Origin: Cherax quadricarinatus
Taxonomy: Eukaryota; Arthropoda; Malacostraca; Decapoda; Parastacidae
Reading direction: 5' to 3'
Length of the DNA stretch: 64,000 nucleotides
Assembly: GCF_038502225.1 (NCBI RefSeq)
Contig: NC_091298.1
Span: 39,234,120-39,298,119, forward strand
A program made the translations under genes and the position numbers. The notes under the pieces were generated by a model. That model was not told the DNA's origin. It did no database searches and saw only the letters and a program-made list of their open reading frames with translations. Positions 21,743 to 34,063 of this stretch are shown here, in pieces (position 1 is the stretch's first letter; each line of letters opens with the position of its first letter).

Positions 21743-22932
21743 ATTTTTTTTTTTTATTATCACACCGGCCGATTCCCACCAAGGCAGGGTGGCCCGAAAA
21801 AGAAAGACTTTCACCATCATTCACTCCATCACTGTCTTGCCAGAAGGGTGCTTTACACTACAGTTTTTAAACTGCAACATTAACACCCCTCCTTCAGAGT
21901 GCAGGCACTGTACTTCCCATCTCCAGGACTCAAGTCCGGCCTGCCGGTTTCCCTGAATCCCTTCATAAATGTTACTTTGCTCACACTCCAACAGCACGTC
22001 AAGTATTAAAAACCATTTGTCTCCATTCACTCCTATCAAACACGCTCACGCATGCCTGCTGGAAGTCCAAGCCCCTCGCACACAAAACCTCCTTTACCCC
22101 CTCCCTCCAACCCTTCCTAGGCCGACCCCTACCCCGCCTTCCTTCCACTACAGACTGATACACTCTTGAAGTCATTCTGTTTCGCTCCATTCTCTCTACA
22201 TGTCCGAACCACCTCAACAACCCTTCCTCAGCCCTCTGGACAACAGTTTTGGTAATCCCGCACCTCCTCCTAACTTCCAAACTACGAATTCTCTGCATTA
22301 TATTCACACCACACATTGCCCTCAGACATGACATCTCCACTGCCTCCAGCCTTCTCCTCGCTGCAACATTCATCACCCATGCTTCACACCCATATAAGAG
22401 CGTTGGTAAAACTATACTCTCATACATTCCCCTCTTTGCCTCCAAGGACAAAGTTCTTTGTCTCCACAGACTCCTAAGTGCACCACTCACTCTTTTTCCC
22501 TCATCAATTCTATGATTCACCTCATCTTTCATAGACCCATCCGCTGACACGTCCACTCCCAAATATCTGAATACGTTCACCTCCTCCATACTCTCTCCCT
22601 CCAATCTGATATTCAATCTTTCATCACCTAATCTTTTTGTTATCCTCATAACCTTACTCTTTCCTGTATTCACCTTTAATTTTCTTCTTTTGCACACCCT
22701 ACCAAATTCATCCACCAATCTCTGCAACTTCTCTTCAGAATCTCCCAAGAGCACAGTGTCATCAGCAAAGAGCAGCTGTGACAACTCCCACTTTGTGTGT
22801 GATTCTTTATCTTTTAACTCCACGCCTCTTGCCAAGACCCTCGCATTTACTTCTCTTACAACCCCATCTATAAATATATTAAACAACCACGGTGACATCA
22901 CACATCCTTGTCTAAGGCCTACTTTTACTGGG
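21743..22932 (-). mobile_element. RTE-clade non-LTR element, 5'-truncated
   Basis: The minus-strand sequence ends in a 3' UTR whose last bases read gcggaaccgg-type words near the A-rich tail (21743-21757 as a T run on the plus strand). The preceding frame is the C-terminal half of an RTE-type reverse transcriptase. It has (TA)n arrays on both sides (21447-21741 and 22938-23072), suggesting insertion into a TA microsatellite. Confidence 0.75.
21999..22930 (-). CDS. RTE-type reverse transcriptase, C-terminal half
   Basis: Starting at about 22930 the frame reads [15 protein letters not shown] (palm motif), then [15 protein letters not shown] with the FADD active site, and GKSKVMRI. The thumb and tail include [46 protein letters not shown] and [11 protein letters not shown], which is the typical C-terminus of the RTE clade. 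The frame is open to the stop at 21999. Endonuclease and the first reverse transcriptase motifs are absent because of 5' truncation. The Met-Tyr-Ile residues upstream come from the microsatellite and are not native. Confidence 0.85.
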
Positions 22933-22937
22933 AAAAA

Positions 22938-23427
<490 letters not shown>

Positions 23428-23583
23428 ATTTATTTATTTATTTTTATTTATTTATTTCCAATTTGTGCACACATACAGAGGTACAAAAAAAATACAGATA
23501 AGAGCAGTATGCCAAAGCCACTTATACTATGCATAGCATTACGGGCTGGCTTAAAATTAACTTAAGATTAACTAAGCAATGAT

Positions 23584-23642
23584 TATTATTATTATTATAA
23601 TCAAAAAGAAGCGCTAAGCCACAAGGACTATACAGTGCTGCT
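23584..23642 (-). mobile_element. 59-bp SINE tail fragment with 13-bp target duplication
   Basis: The insert matches the 3' end of the SINE at 55984-56146 (aagcgctaa words and the (ATT)n tail) and is flanked by actaagcaatgat at 23571-23583 and 23643-23655. It is a severely 5'-truncated copy on the minus strand. Confidence 0.75.
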
Positions 23643-24126
23643 ACTAAGCAATGATGAAATCAGTGATAAAACATTAATGTAAACAGATAACTATAAAGCA
23701 CAAGTGAGTATTACAAAGACAGGTCATATGGTTGCATTCAGTTAGGTAGTGATTCTGTTAGGTAGTGTATTTAAAAAATAATAAAGTTAGATTGGGTTTT
23801 AGGTTTAACATTTATGTGATATAATTGTGAGAAACATTTAAGATATACAATTTATAATGTTCAGTTATTCAGTATTTATTTGGTTTTGGGTGAGTAAGTA
23901 ATCTTTGAGAAGAGACTTGAATTTATAAACAGGTTGTGTTTCTTCTATATTTACAGGTAATGAATTCCAGATTTTAGGGCCTTTTATGTGCATTGAGTTT
24001 TTGCATAGTGTGAGATGGACACGAGGAACATCAAAGAGTTATCTGTGCCTTGTGTTATGGTCATGTGTTCTGTTGAGGTTGGCAAGGAGATGTTTGAGGG
24101 GAGGGTTAATATCAGAGTTAAGTGTT

Positions 24127-26816
24127 CTATGTATGTAATAGGTGCAGTAATAAGTATGGATGTTTTGTATGGTGAGTAGGTTTAGTGTATTGAATATTGG
24201 TGGTGTGCTGCCTGTAGTGAGAATTTGTTATCATTCTAACTGCAGCCTTTTGTTGGGTAATTAGTGGTCTGAGATGGTTAATTGTTGTTGAGCCCCATGC
24301 ACAAATTCCATAGGTGAGATAGGGGTAAATAAGAGAGTGATATAGGGCCAGGAGGGCTGACTGTGGAACATAGTACCGTATCTTCGATAGTATGCCTACA
24401 GTCTTGGAAATTTTCTTAGAAATTTGATGTATATGTGTATGAAATTTGAGTTTATTATCAAGGTGGATTCCTAAGAATTTTCCCTCTGTTAGTTTTGTGA
24501 TAGGTGATCCATTTATCATTATGTTAAGAGGGACATCTGTAGCTCTGTTACCAAACTGAATGAAGTAGGTTTTGTCAATGTTTAGTGTAAGTTTGTTAGT
24601 CCTCATCCAAGTAGATATTTTCTGTAATTCGGTATTTACAGTATTGGCTAGCGTGACTGGGCTCGGGTGAGAGAAGACGTATGTAGTGTCATCTGCAAAT
24701 AGTGTGGGTTTGAGTAATTGCGAAGCATTTGGAAGGTCATTTATGTATAGGAGAAAGAGAAGAGGGCCAAGGACACTTCCCTGTGGGACACCAACTGTAA
24801 TTGGTTGTGCAGAAGAGTTTGCCCCATTTGCGTACACATATTGGCTTCTGTTGCTGAGGTAAGACTTGAGGTAGTTGAGGGAGTGCCCTCTTATACATAG
24901 TGTGACAATTTTACGTGGAGCAAGTCATGGTCAACTGTATCAAAAGCTTTACGTAAGTCAATGAAGATCCCCAGTGGGACTTCTTTTTTCTCTATTGCAG
25001 TGTATATATGTTCTAGCATGTGTATAATAGCATCATTAGTATTTTTATTAGGCCTGAATCCAAATTGGCAGGGGTTGAGTATGTTTTGGGAGATAAGGTA
25101 GGAGTAGATTCGTTTATGAATTAATTTTTCGAAGATTTTTGAGAGAGGGTGTAAGTTGGATATTGGCCTATAGTTATTCAACTCTGTTTGGTCTCCTCCT
25201 TTGTGGATCGGGGTGACCCTTGCTATTTTGAGTACTGTAGGGAAGGTGGAGGATTCAATGGATTTGTTAAAGAGTGTTGCAATGATTGGTGATAGCACTT
25301 GTGACACTTTTTTGTATATAAGGGGTGGTAAGGTATTTAAATCTCCTGCCTTGTTTTTTAGTGCGTTGATAATAAGGGAGACTTCGTATGGGTTAGTCGG
25401 AGCTAGGAACAGTGTGTTCGGGTAGTTGCCGGTGAGGTAGTCATTTGGTGGGGTATCTGAGCTTGGGATTTTATTGGCAAGGTTTTGTCCTATAGTGGAG
25501 AAGAAATCATTGAGTCTGTTTGCTGTTTCTGTTGGTGGGAGTTGGGGTTCATCTGTTTTTGCTAATTTTATTTCGCTATTTCGTGATATCTTTTTTGTTC
25601 CCAGAATTTCTGATAGGGTTTTCCAGGTCTTTTTTATATCACCTCGTAAGTTGGATAATCTGTTCTCATAATACAATTTTTTTGCCCTTCTTATCAGGCT
25701 GGTTAGGATTGACGAGTAACGTTTTGTTTGGTCTCTGGTTATGTGACCCATTCTGTACTGTTTTTCATATTGGTGTTTTGTATTTATGGATTTGAGAATG
25801 CTGGGTGTTAGCCAGGGACTGTTCAGTCTCTTTGCTGTCATCTGTTTAGTTTTTTTAGGGCAGTGCTTGTTATAGAGGTATTGGTTTTTTTTTAGAAAAT
25901 TATTAATACATTCGTCAATATCTGTATAGGTTTCTAGCTCAGTGTGCCAATCAATGTTTGCTATTGCTGTTGTGAAGTTATTAATGGCTGCCTCATTGTG
26001 AAGTCTGAAGGTGACTTTAGTAGTGTCTTGGGGTAGTTTACCAAGAGTTGTTATGAGGAAAGTAGGGTAGTGGTCTGTGGTATTATCTGTAATTATGCCT
26101 GATTTTAAAGGGGATATGGTGTTGGTCCAGATGTGGTCAAGTAGGGAAACACTAGTCTCTGTAACTCTTGTAGGTTTTGTTACTGTTGGTAGTAACATAC
26201 AGTTACTCATTGTGTTTGTGAATTCAGTAACGTGTGGGTCCTGGTCTTGCAGGAGATTTATATTGAAGTCACCTGAGAGTAGTAAGTGATCTTTGTTCAT
26301 GCGTGCATCAGTTATCATACTTCCTAGATTTTGACTAAATTGGCTAATGTTTGACTGTGGAACTCTGTAGATGTTTATCAGTGTGAGAGGTTTTTGTAGG
26401 TACTTTGATTTGAATTTAGCTATTATATATTCCCCATGTTCATCCCTTGTGCAAGTATTAGTGATACATTCTAGTTGGTCTGAGTAGTATATGGCTGTGC
26501 CACCCCCTTGTTGATCTGGCCTACAGTTGTGTATGGCTGTGTAACCAGGAATGGCATAGACATCTGTACTATCAGGCTTTAGCCAGGTTTCAGTTAGTGT
26601 AATGATGGACATATTGGCATGTAAGGAATTTAGTAATGCTATGAGGTCATCGTAATGCTTGCTTAAAGATCTGATATTGTAGTTAAATATAGTTATGTTG
26701 TTGTTGGCACTGAGAAGTGCCTTTGATTGTTCTGCAGTGTAGTAATTACAGTTACTGTTTGATTCATTTAAGTCATTAAATAAGAGGTTGGTATCAGGAT
26801 CAATGCTTGTAATCAT
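24127..26816 (-). pseudogene. Endonuclease-reverse transcriptase of a CR1-group element, one break
   Basis: From 26816 the frame gives the endonuclease: FNYNIRSLSKHYDD, TLTETWLKP (Glu), GGGTAIYYSD, LLSGDFNINLL (Asp) and TTDHYPT in the terminal block. The linker is followed by the reverse transcriptase motifs VTPIHKGGDQTELNNYRPIS and LGIFIDLRKAFDTVDHDL. Near 24890 a stop and a one-base frame change interrupt it. The second frame (24127-24837) resumes with VGVPQGSVLGPLLFLLYIND, the active site FADDTTYVF, a KFLGIHLDNKLKFHTH segment and the tail. About 880 residues in total if unbroken. The enzyme would nick DNA and copy the element; this copy needs at least one lesion reversed, so it is inactive as it stands. 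Confidence 0.85.
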
Positions 26817-27892
26817 AAGATTTGTAGTGAATCTATAGTTTGAATTAAGTATAAAACAAAGTAAATAGTCTTAAGCTAAAAAATAGCACCTGGATTATTT
26901 AACAAATGTAAAATAATGAGCTAAGGGACTAATACAAATAAAGTGATGATCAAATAGTGGAGCTTGGGAATATGATAGTAGGTAGTACTATAAAGGTAAT
27001 TTTTTAAAGTTAGAATTATAGTATAAAATTATAATATAAAAGGGACTAATATAGGTTGTGGTGACCAATAAAGTGGTAATCAAAAAAATGAGCTTTGGAA
27101 TATAATGGCAAAATTGTGAACTTATTCTACTTTAGCACCTAAGAATAGCACCTTGATTATTTTAACAATTGTGAATATATAAACTAGGATAGTTATATAA
27201 AGCTAAAATAAAGGAGAAAACATATAAGGGACTAAAATTAAGTAATGGTAAGCAAAGTTAAATGGGCAGATGGTAGGAATTATAATATAAACTTATAATA
27301 TAAAAATACAATTTGAAATGGTACTTGCAATTGCACTAGAGTCTGGTATAGGTTGTTGACAAGATCAAGATTATACCTAGATTTAAATTGACAAAATAAA
27401 ATTCACAATTAAAGTACCAAAAGAATAATAGTAAAAAAATAACAATGGTAATGTCTTGATTATAATATGATAGTAAGAGGGTAGACAGGTACACAGGTAC
27501 AAGGGATAATATAAAGGTTGGGGTTGAATATAAAAACTTGAAAATTTGGCTACAAAATGTTATGAGAAGTATAAAATAATGTTTAATGTACAAAATTAAA
27601 ATTGACTGGTAGTAAATATGGTGTTTAATAAAATTTTAGTAAGTAATAATGATTACAAAAAAGTGAAAAAGTAATGTTTATTTCATTCAATATTGCACTG
27701 GTAGTTATACTTGAGGTTATATGGCAGTACAAGGTAACATGAACAACATATGTGCATCTTACTGTACCTTCCATAGTTATCCAGTAGCCAGTTCCTCACT
27801 CAACGATATCAATGTTTGTTTATAAAAATAGATGTGAAATTAAAGAAGAGTGGGTAAGCACACACTGTAACAATTTCCACACTTTGTAATCC
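26817..27892. other. AT-rich non-coding stretch, possible 5' region of the preceding element
   Basis: No coding signal. Words such as agggactaat and gtataaaattataatataaa recur several times (around 26925, 27025, 27230), indicating loose internal repetition. No ORF1 of the element ending at 26816 could be recognised here. Confidence 0.5.
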
Positions 27893-27990
27893 TGTAGGAC
27901 GGTCTGGGCAAGGTAGGACGGTCTGGGCAAGGTAGGACGGTCTGGGCAATGTAGGACGGGCTGGGCAAGGTAGGACGGTCTGGGCAAGGC
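27893..27990. repeat. 19-bp tandem array, five copies
   Basis: The unit is ggtaggacggtctgggcaa (19 bases), repeated about five times with two single-base variants. Confidence 0.85.
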
Positions 27991-28401
27991 GCTGCTTCTT
28001 CAGTTAACCTCTGCCAAAACTCTACTCCCAGTTAATCAGCAAGTTTCTTCCAAATATTGCAGTGTACGTCACACGGCAGTAATTTATATGTTGAAGTGAC
28101 GTGTAGTGATAACGCTGGACACTACGACATACACTAAGAACGTGTAAATGATCACTGAAGCAGCAAACTGATGTGTTACACTTGCCACACTGTCGTACAG
28201 CATTTAATTAAATATATCATTATATTTGGTATGGTATATATTTGGTATGTATTCCATTATATTTGGCATGTATGATGTATGCAATTATATTATATCGCGA
28301 AGTAAATATAATTTCCATGTATAAAAATAATTGCAAAGGCTAGAGTTGTATAAATAAATACAGAACGAAAGTGTATAGTTATATTTATGTACCCTGCAGT
28401 G
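27991..28401. other. Unassigned spacer
   Basis: AT-rich, with the word tatatttggtatg repeated near 28220-28270. No gene or known element was recognised. Confidence 0.5.
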
Positions 28402-28712
28402 AGACTACCCTGACTTACTGTATATACATTACTCTGTGTGGCTACCCTGACTTACTGTATATACATTACTCTGTGTGGCTACCCTGACTTACTGTATATA
28501 CATTACTCTGTGTGGCTACCCTGACTTACTGTATATACATTACTCTGTGTGGCTACCCTGACTTACTGTATATACATTACTCTGTGTGGCTACCCTGACT
28601 TACTGTATATACGTTACTCTGTGTGGCTACCCTGACTTACTGTATATACACTACACTGTGTGGCTACCCTGACTTACTGTATATACATTACACTGTGCGA
28701 CTACCTTGGCCT
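28402..28712. repeat. 37-bp tandem array, about eight copies
   Basis: The unit begins ctaccctgacttactgtata and ends ctctgtgtgg (37 bases). Copies start at about 28405, 28442, 28479, 28516, 28553, 28590, 28627 and 28664; the last two carry substitutions and a ninth is strongly degenerate. Adjacent central copies are identical. Confidence 0.9.
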
Positions 28713-28914
28713 ACAACATACAATACACTGTGTGGTAACTCTGAGTTAGTGGCATTATCAAGAACCCTCTCAACAATCTCTTATCTTTCTCACATCCGTC
28801 AACACAACTCTCAGTCTAGCTGATACTCGCACAGTTGACATATTTATCTGATTTAATTTTTAATGTTATAATCATGACACATATTTATTGTATCTTAGAG
28901 GTAAGGTTTAAATA

Positions 28915-29030
28915 TACGGGAAATGCTCTGCATTACAAGCGTCTTTCTACGTAGTAGTATGTCAGCTGCGCCTGTTTACCTTGTACATGTACTTGTAGAA
29001 ATGAAGATATTATTATCATTATTACTATTA
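28915..29030 (+). repeat. Short interspersed repeat, second copy
   Basis: Matches 20525-20640 including ggaaatgctctg and acatgtacttgtagaaat, followed by a short interrupted (TTA)n tail. Confidence 0.65.
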
Positions 29031-29275
29031 TATAAGATACTACAGGGATCACAATTAAAATAAGTCACTTTGACTTTTATGGATTATCTTTGTGGGTAAT
29101 TAACACGTGTCACTATGTATGATAACTGTAATTATTTGTACTTGTAAAAAATTATAAATTTTTATCTTAACGTAAATGTAAAAATATATAAATTTAAGGG
29201 AATATAATAAATTTTTACAGAGGACTTAATTTTAAATGACTTCTTGCTAATTGATGAATGTTACCATTACCATTA

Positions 29276-30182
29276 CCAGCTCCTGCACCCAACATCTTGC
29301 TCCTGGGGGATTTCAACTTAAGGCACCTAAAATGGAGGAATATAGCAAATAATATTGTTGCAGTAATAACACCAGGAGGCAGCTCTGATGAAAACTCACA
29401 CTCACACGAGCTTTTAAATCTCTGCACAAAATTCAATTTAAACCAGCAAATAATAGAGCCTACTAGACTGGAGAATACACTAAACCTCATCTTCACTAAC
29501 AATGATGATCTGATAAGAAATGTCACCATATCAAAAACAATATACTCAGATCACAACATAATGACACTCTTCAGGTCACTTGTTCTATCTAGGCTGGAAT
29601 ATTGCTGCACTCTAACAGCACCTTTCAAGGCAGGTGAAATTGCCGACCTAGAAAATGTACAGAGAACTTTCACGGCGCGCATAACGGAGATAAAACACCT
29701 CAATTACTGGGAGCGCTTGAGGTTTCTAAACTTGTATTCCCTGGAACGCAGGAGGGAGAGATACATGATTATATACACCTGGAAAATCCTAGAGGGACTA
29801 GTACCGAACTTGCACACGAAAATCACTCACTACGAAAGCAAAAGACTTGGCAGACGATGCACCATCCCCCCAATGAAAAGCAGGGGTGTCACTAGCACGT
29901 TAAGAGACCATACAATAAGTGTCAGGGGCCCGAGACTGTTCAACTGCCTCCCAGCACACATAAGGGGGATTACCAACAGACCCCTGGCAGTCTTCAAGCT
30001 GGCACTGGACAAGCACCTAAAGTCAGTTCCTGATCAGCCGGGCTGTGGCTCGTACGTTGGTTTGCGTGCAGCCAGCAGCAACAGCCTGGTTGATCAGGCG
30101 CTGATCCACCAGGAGGCCTGGTCACAGACCGGGCCGCGGGGGCGTTGACCCCCGAAACTCTCTCCAGGTAAACTCCAGGTAA
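29276..30182 (+). mobile_element. CR1-like element copy 3, internally deleted
   Basis: It runs from the middle of the endonuclease region to the family 3' terminus (two ctccaggtaa words), but about 1.9 kb between the end of the endonuclease and the reverse transcriptase C-terminal region is absent. It is inserted in the (CCATTA)n run of block R. Confidence 0.85.
29278..30148 (+). pseudogene. Fused endonuclease and C-terminal fragments of CR1-like ORF2
   Basis: The first part encodes LLGDFNLRHLKWRN (Asp block), and ends TIYSDHNI (terminal Asp-His block). It then jumps directly to MTLFRSLVLSRLEYCC, which in full copies lies more than 600 residues later, and continues to the normal tail. The junction keeps the frame and shows a 2-bp overlap (AT) between the two source sequences. 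The reverse transcriptase active site is deleted, so the product cannot copy RNA. Confidence 0.85.
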
Positions 30183-30375
30183 TTACCATTAGAATGAAAG
30201 CAAAGTATGTTAAACCATTAGAAGAGTTTGTTATAAGCTCAAAAATGTACTGAAATGAAAATTAGACAATCTAATTGAAAAAAGTGTGAATTATTCACTG
30301 TAACTAAATACTTGCGAAATCTTACTGACATTAGAGTGGATAACACACAGGCCAGTGAGTTTTACGACGCCCTTG

Positions 30376-30507
30376 TTATAGGAACGACCCCAGTGATAAC
30401 ACGACTTCTTATAGGAACGACCCCAGTGATAACACGACTTCTTATAGGAACGACCCCAGTGATAACACGACTTCTTATAGGAACGACCCCAGTGATAACA
30501 CGACTTT
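30376..30507. repeat. 33-bp tandem array, four copies
   Basis: The unit starts ttataggaacgaccccagtg and continues ataacacgacttc. Four copies start at 30376, 30409, 30442 and 30475. The right copy of block R has three (49013-49111). Because 33 is a multiple of three, the plus-strand frame stays open (GTTPVITRL repeated). Confidence 0.9.
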
Positions 30508-30577
30508 GTGACTTCTGTGATAAGCAAACTCATCGAATGGTGAGACAGAACCTACTGCTTGCTAGTTCCGGGCTGAG

Positions 30578-30595
30578 GTGGTGGTGGTGGTGGTG

Positions 30596-30656
<61 letters not shown>

Positions 30657-30671
30657 CAGCAGCAGCAGCAG
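30578..30671. repeat. Compound (GGT)n(AGT)n(AGC)n microsatellite
   Basis: About nine GGT, then about seventeen AGT, then a few AGC units. The same order occurs at 49182-49350 with a much longer AGC part. Confidence 0.9.
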
Positions 30672-30759
30672 TCATTGTTAGCATCGCTTTTGGGCTGTGC
30701 GGACAGGCTGCGCAGTAGCTTCTGACTCTGTTGGTTTCTGCGCAGTTTTTCCTCAGTGC

Positions 30760-33700
30760 CATTTAAAGGGGACAAAAAGATACAAAACATCCAGGCCATG
30801 GGAAAACCTGGGTAGCCACAGCCACTCAAGAGGGAGAGGTTTTTTAGTGCCAGGAAGGAAAAAAAACTGGCAGGAAATGGCAGAAATCGTACACCAAATC
30901 CAGTCATTCCTGGAGTGGAACCACAGTCGATGGCCTCCACTCCAAACCAACAGATACAGGTACTAATGCCGGAAAAAAAATCCCCCCCCCAGTACCAACA
31001 ATACCACCAGTCCGATAACATTCTTCTTTGCAAATATACAGGGTCTAAAGCCAGCAACAAACAACAAAATACCTTTCATCCGTGGACTGCTTGCAGAGGC
31101 AAAGGCAATGTTCGCGGCTTTCACTGAGACCCACATAAAGGATCACTTGAACAAAGAAATATGGATCCCAGGTTACAACCTTTACAGATGTGACAGAGTG
31201 AACAGGCAAAAGGAGGGGGGGGTTGGCCTGTACATTGCAGAGTCACTTGTTTGCACAGAACTGCTAAATGCCTCAAATGATGTAGTGGAAGTTTTAGCAG
31301 TAAAGGTCGAGAACCAAAACCTAGTCATTGTGGTAGTCTACAAGCCTCCGGATGCAACATCCCAGCAATTCCAGGAACAGCTGTTAAAAATTGACCAATG
31401 TCTGAAAAATCTTCCAGCTCCTGCACCCAACATCTTGTTCCTGGGGGATTTCAACTTAAGGCACCTAAAATGGAGGAATATAGCAAATAATATTGTTGCA
31501 GTAATAACACCAGGAGGCAGCTCTGATGAAAACTCACACTCACGCGAGCTTTTAAATCTCTGCACAAAATTCAATTTAAACCAGCAAATAATAGAGCCTA
31601 CTAGACTGGAGAATACACTAAACCTCATCTTCACTAACAATGATGATCTGATAAGAAATGTCACCATATCAAAAACAATATACTCAGATCACAACATAAT
31701 TGAGGTTCAGACATGTAAGCACAGAGCCCCAGACCGACAAAATGAGATTAGTCACGAGGGAGCATTCACCAAATTCAACTTCAATAACAAAAACATAAAG
31801 TGGGACCAAGTAAACCAAGTCCTAACCGATATAAGCTGGGAAGATATACTAAGCAACACAGACCCCAACTTATGCCTAGAACAGATTAACTCGGTGGCAC
31901 TCGATGTATGCACAAGGCTTATTCCTCTAAGAAAAAGGAGGAGTAGATGTAAAATAGAAAGAGACAGGCGCTCCCTTTACAGGCGACGGAAAAGAATAAC
32001 AGAGCGGCTAAAAGAGGTCAATATATCTGAAATGCGTAGGGAGACACTGGTCAGAGAAATAGCAAGCATCGAACTTAAGCTAAAAGAATCCTTTAGGAGT
32101 CAGGAATCGCGGGAAGAACTAAAATCCATAAATGAAATCGAAAGAAACCCAAAGTATTTCTTCTCCTATGCCAAATCAAAATCGAGAACAACGTCCAGTA
32201 TTGGGCCCCTACTTAAACAAGATGGGTCCTACACAGATGACAGCAAGGAAATGAGTGAGCTACTCAAGTCCCAATATGACTCAGCTTTTAGCAAGCCGCT
32301 AACCAGGCTGAGAGTCGAAGATCAAAATTAATTTTTTATGAGAGAGCCACAAAATTTGATTAACACAAGCCTATCCGATGTTATCCTGACGCCAAATGAC
32401 TTCGAACAGGCGACAAATGACATGCCCATGCACTCTGCCCCAGGGCCAGACTCATGGAACTCTGTGTTCATCAAAAACTGCAAGAAGCCCCTATCACGAG
32501 CCTTTTCCATCCTATGGAGAGGGAGCATGGACACGGGGGTAGTCCCACAGTTACTAAAAACAACAGACATAGCCCCGCTCCACAAAGGGGGCAGTAAAGC
32601 AACAGCAAAGAACTACAGACCAATAGCACTAACATCCCATATCATAAAAATCTTTGAAAGGGTCCTAAGAAGCAAGATCACCACCCATCTAGAAACCCAT
32701 CAGTTACACAACCCAGGGCAACATGGGTTTAGAACAGGTCGCTCCTGTCTGTCTCAACTATTGGATCACTACGACAAGGTCCTAAATGCACTAGAAGACA
32801 AAAAGAATGCAGATGTAATATATACAGACTTTGCAAAAGCCTTCGACAAGTGTGACCATGGCGTAATAGCGCACAAAATGCGTGCTAAAGGAATAACAGG
32901 AAAAGTCGGTCGATGGATCTATAATTTCCTCACTAACAGAACACAGAGAGTAGTCGTCAACAGAGTAAAGTCCGAGGCAGCTACGGTGAAAAGCTCTGTT
33001 CCACAAGGCACAGTACTCGCTCCCATCTTGTTCCTCATCCTCATATCCGACATAGACAAGGATGTCAGCCACAGCACCGTGTCTTCCTTTGCAGATGACA
33101 CCCGAATCTGCATGACAGTGTCTTCCATTGCAGACACTGCAAAGCTCCAGGCGGACATCAACCAAATCTTTCAGTGGGCGGCAGAAAACAATATGAAGTT
33201 CAACGATGAGAAATTTCAATTACTCAGATATGGTAAACATGAGGAAATTAAATCTTCATCAGAGTACAAAATAAATTCTGGCCACAAAATAGAGCGAAAC
33301 ACCAACGTTAAAGACCTGGGAGTGATCATGTCGGAGGATCTCACCTTCAAGGACCATAACATTGTATCAATCGCATCTGCTAGAAAAATGACAGGATGGA
33401 TAATGAGAACCTTCAAAACTAGGGAGGCCAAGCCCATGATGACACTCTTCAGGTCACTTGTTCTATCTAGGCTGGAATATTGCTGCACACTAACAGCACC
33501 TTTCAAGGCAGGTGAAATTGCCGACCTAGAAAATGTACAGAGAACTTTCACGGCGCGCATAACGGAGATAAAACACCTCAATTACTGGGAGCGCTTGAGG
33601 TTCCTAAACCTGTATTCCCTGGAACGCAGGAGGGGGAGATACATGATTATATACACCTGGAAAATCCTAGAGGGACTAGTACCGAACTTGCACACGAAAA

Positions 33701-34044
33701 TCACTCACTACGAAAGCAAAAGACTTGGCAGACGATGCACCATCCCCCCAATGAAACGCAGGGGTGTCACTAGCACGTTAAGAGACCATACAATAAGTGT
33801 CAGGGGCCCGAGACTGTTCAACTGCCTCCCAGCACACATAAGGGGGATTACCAACAGACCCCTGGCAGTCTTCAAGCTGGCACTGGACAAGCACCTAAAG
33901 TCAGTTCCTGATCAGCCGGGCTGTGGCTCGTACGTTGGTTTGCGTGCAGCCAGCAGCAACAGCCTGGTTGATCAGGCTCTGATCCACCAGGAGGCCTGGT
34001 CACAGACCGGGCCACGGGGGCGTTGACCCCCGGAAAACTCTCCA
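30760..34044 (+). mobile_element. CR1-like element copy 2, 5'-truncated
   Basis: Begins with the last part of ORF1 (atttaaaggggacaaaaag matches 38720) and runs through ORF2. It stops at cggaaaactctcca, just short of the ctccaggtaa terminus, where Tx1-group copy B begins. Compared with copy 4 it carries about 35 extra bases near 30790 and homopolymer differences near 30980 and 31215. Confidence 0.85.
31010..34026 (+). pseudogene. CR1-like ORF2 with a single internal stop
   Basis: The endonuclease part is FTETHIKDH (Glu), GVGLYIAESL, LGDFNLRHLKW (Asp) and SDHNII. The linker and reverse transcriptase follow, with PGPDSWNS, TDFAKAFDKCDH, VPQGTVLAP and FADDTRIC, then the C-terminal GCGSYVGLRAASS tail. 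The codon after EDQN is TAA (about 32329), where copies 1 and 4 have GAA, a single G-to-T change. The two open parts are 31108-32331 and 32338-34026 in the same frame. The C run at about 30982 is one base longer than in copy 4, shifting the frame of the N-terminal leader. The protein would be the element's integration enzyme but is truncated. Confidence 0.9.
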
Positions 34045-34063
34045 TGTCTCCAGTTCACTTACA

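Larger units (their letters stand above)
23428..26816 (-). mobile_element. CR1-group non-LTR element with (AAATA)n-type tail (minus strand)
   Basis: The coding part is 24127-26816. The 3' UTR follows toward lower coordinates and ends in an AAATAAAT-type simple tail (23428-23459 on the plus strand reads tttatttattta). A 59-base SINE fragment is inserted in the 3' UTR at 23584-23642. The 5' limit is not determined; AT-rich sequence beyond 26816 may be its 5' UTR. Confidence 0.75.
29131..30671. repeat. Repeat block R, left copy (split by CR1-like copy 3)
   Basis: 29131-29275 and 30183-30671 together match 48668-49350 closely: SINE-body sequence, a short (CCATTA)n run, a unique part, the 33-bp array and compound trinucleotide repeats. 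The CR1-like copy at 29276-30182 is inserted in the (CCATTA)n run. The right copy has no such insertion. Confidence 0.8.

Noticed and set aside
30312..30608. Protein with 11-residue GTTPVITRL repeats, open in both copies of block R
   Set aside because: The 33-bp unit keeps the frame open by length alone. It runs into a microsatellite, has no recognised domain and lacks evidence of a start or splice sites.
30530..31060. Poly-Tyr/Thr/Trp frames over the trinucleotide array
   Set aside because: Frame artefacts of (GGT)n(AGT)n(AGC)n.
32791..33581. Antisense open frames within the CR1-like ORF2 copies
   Set aside because: They recur only as shadows opposite the reverse transcriptase in each copy and share no motif of their own.
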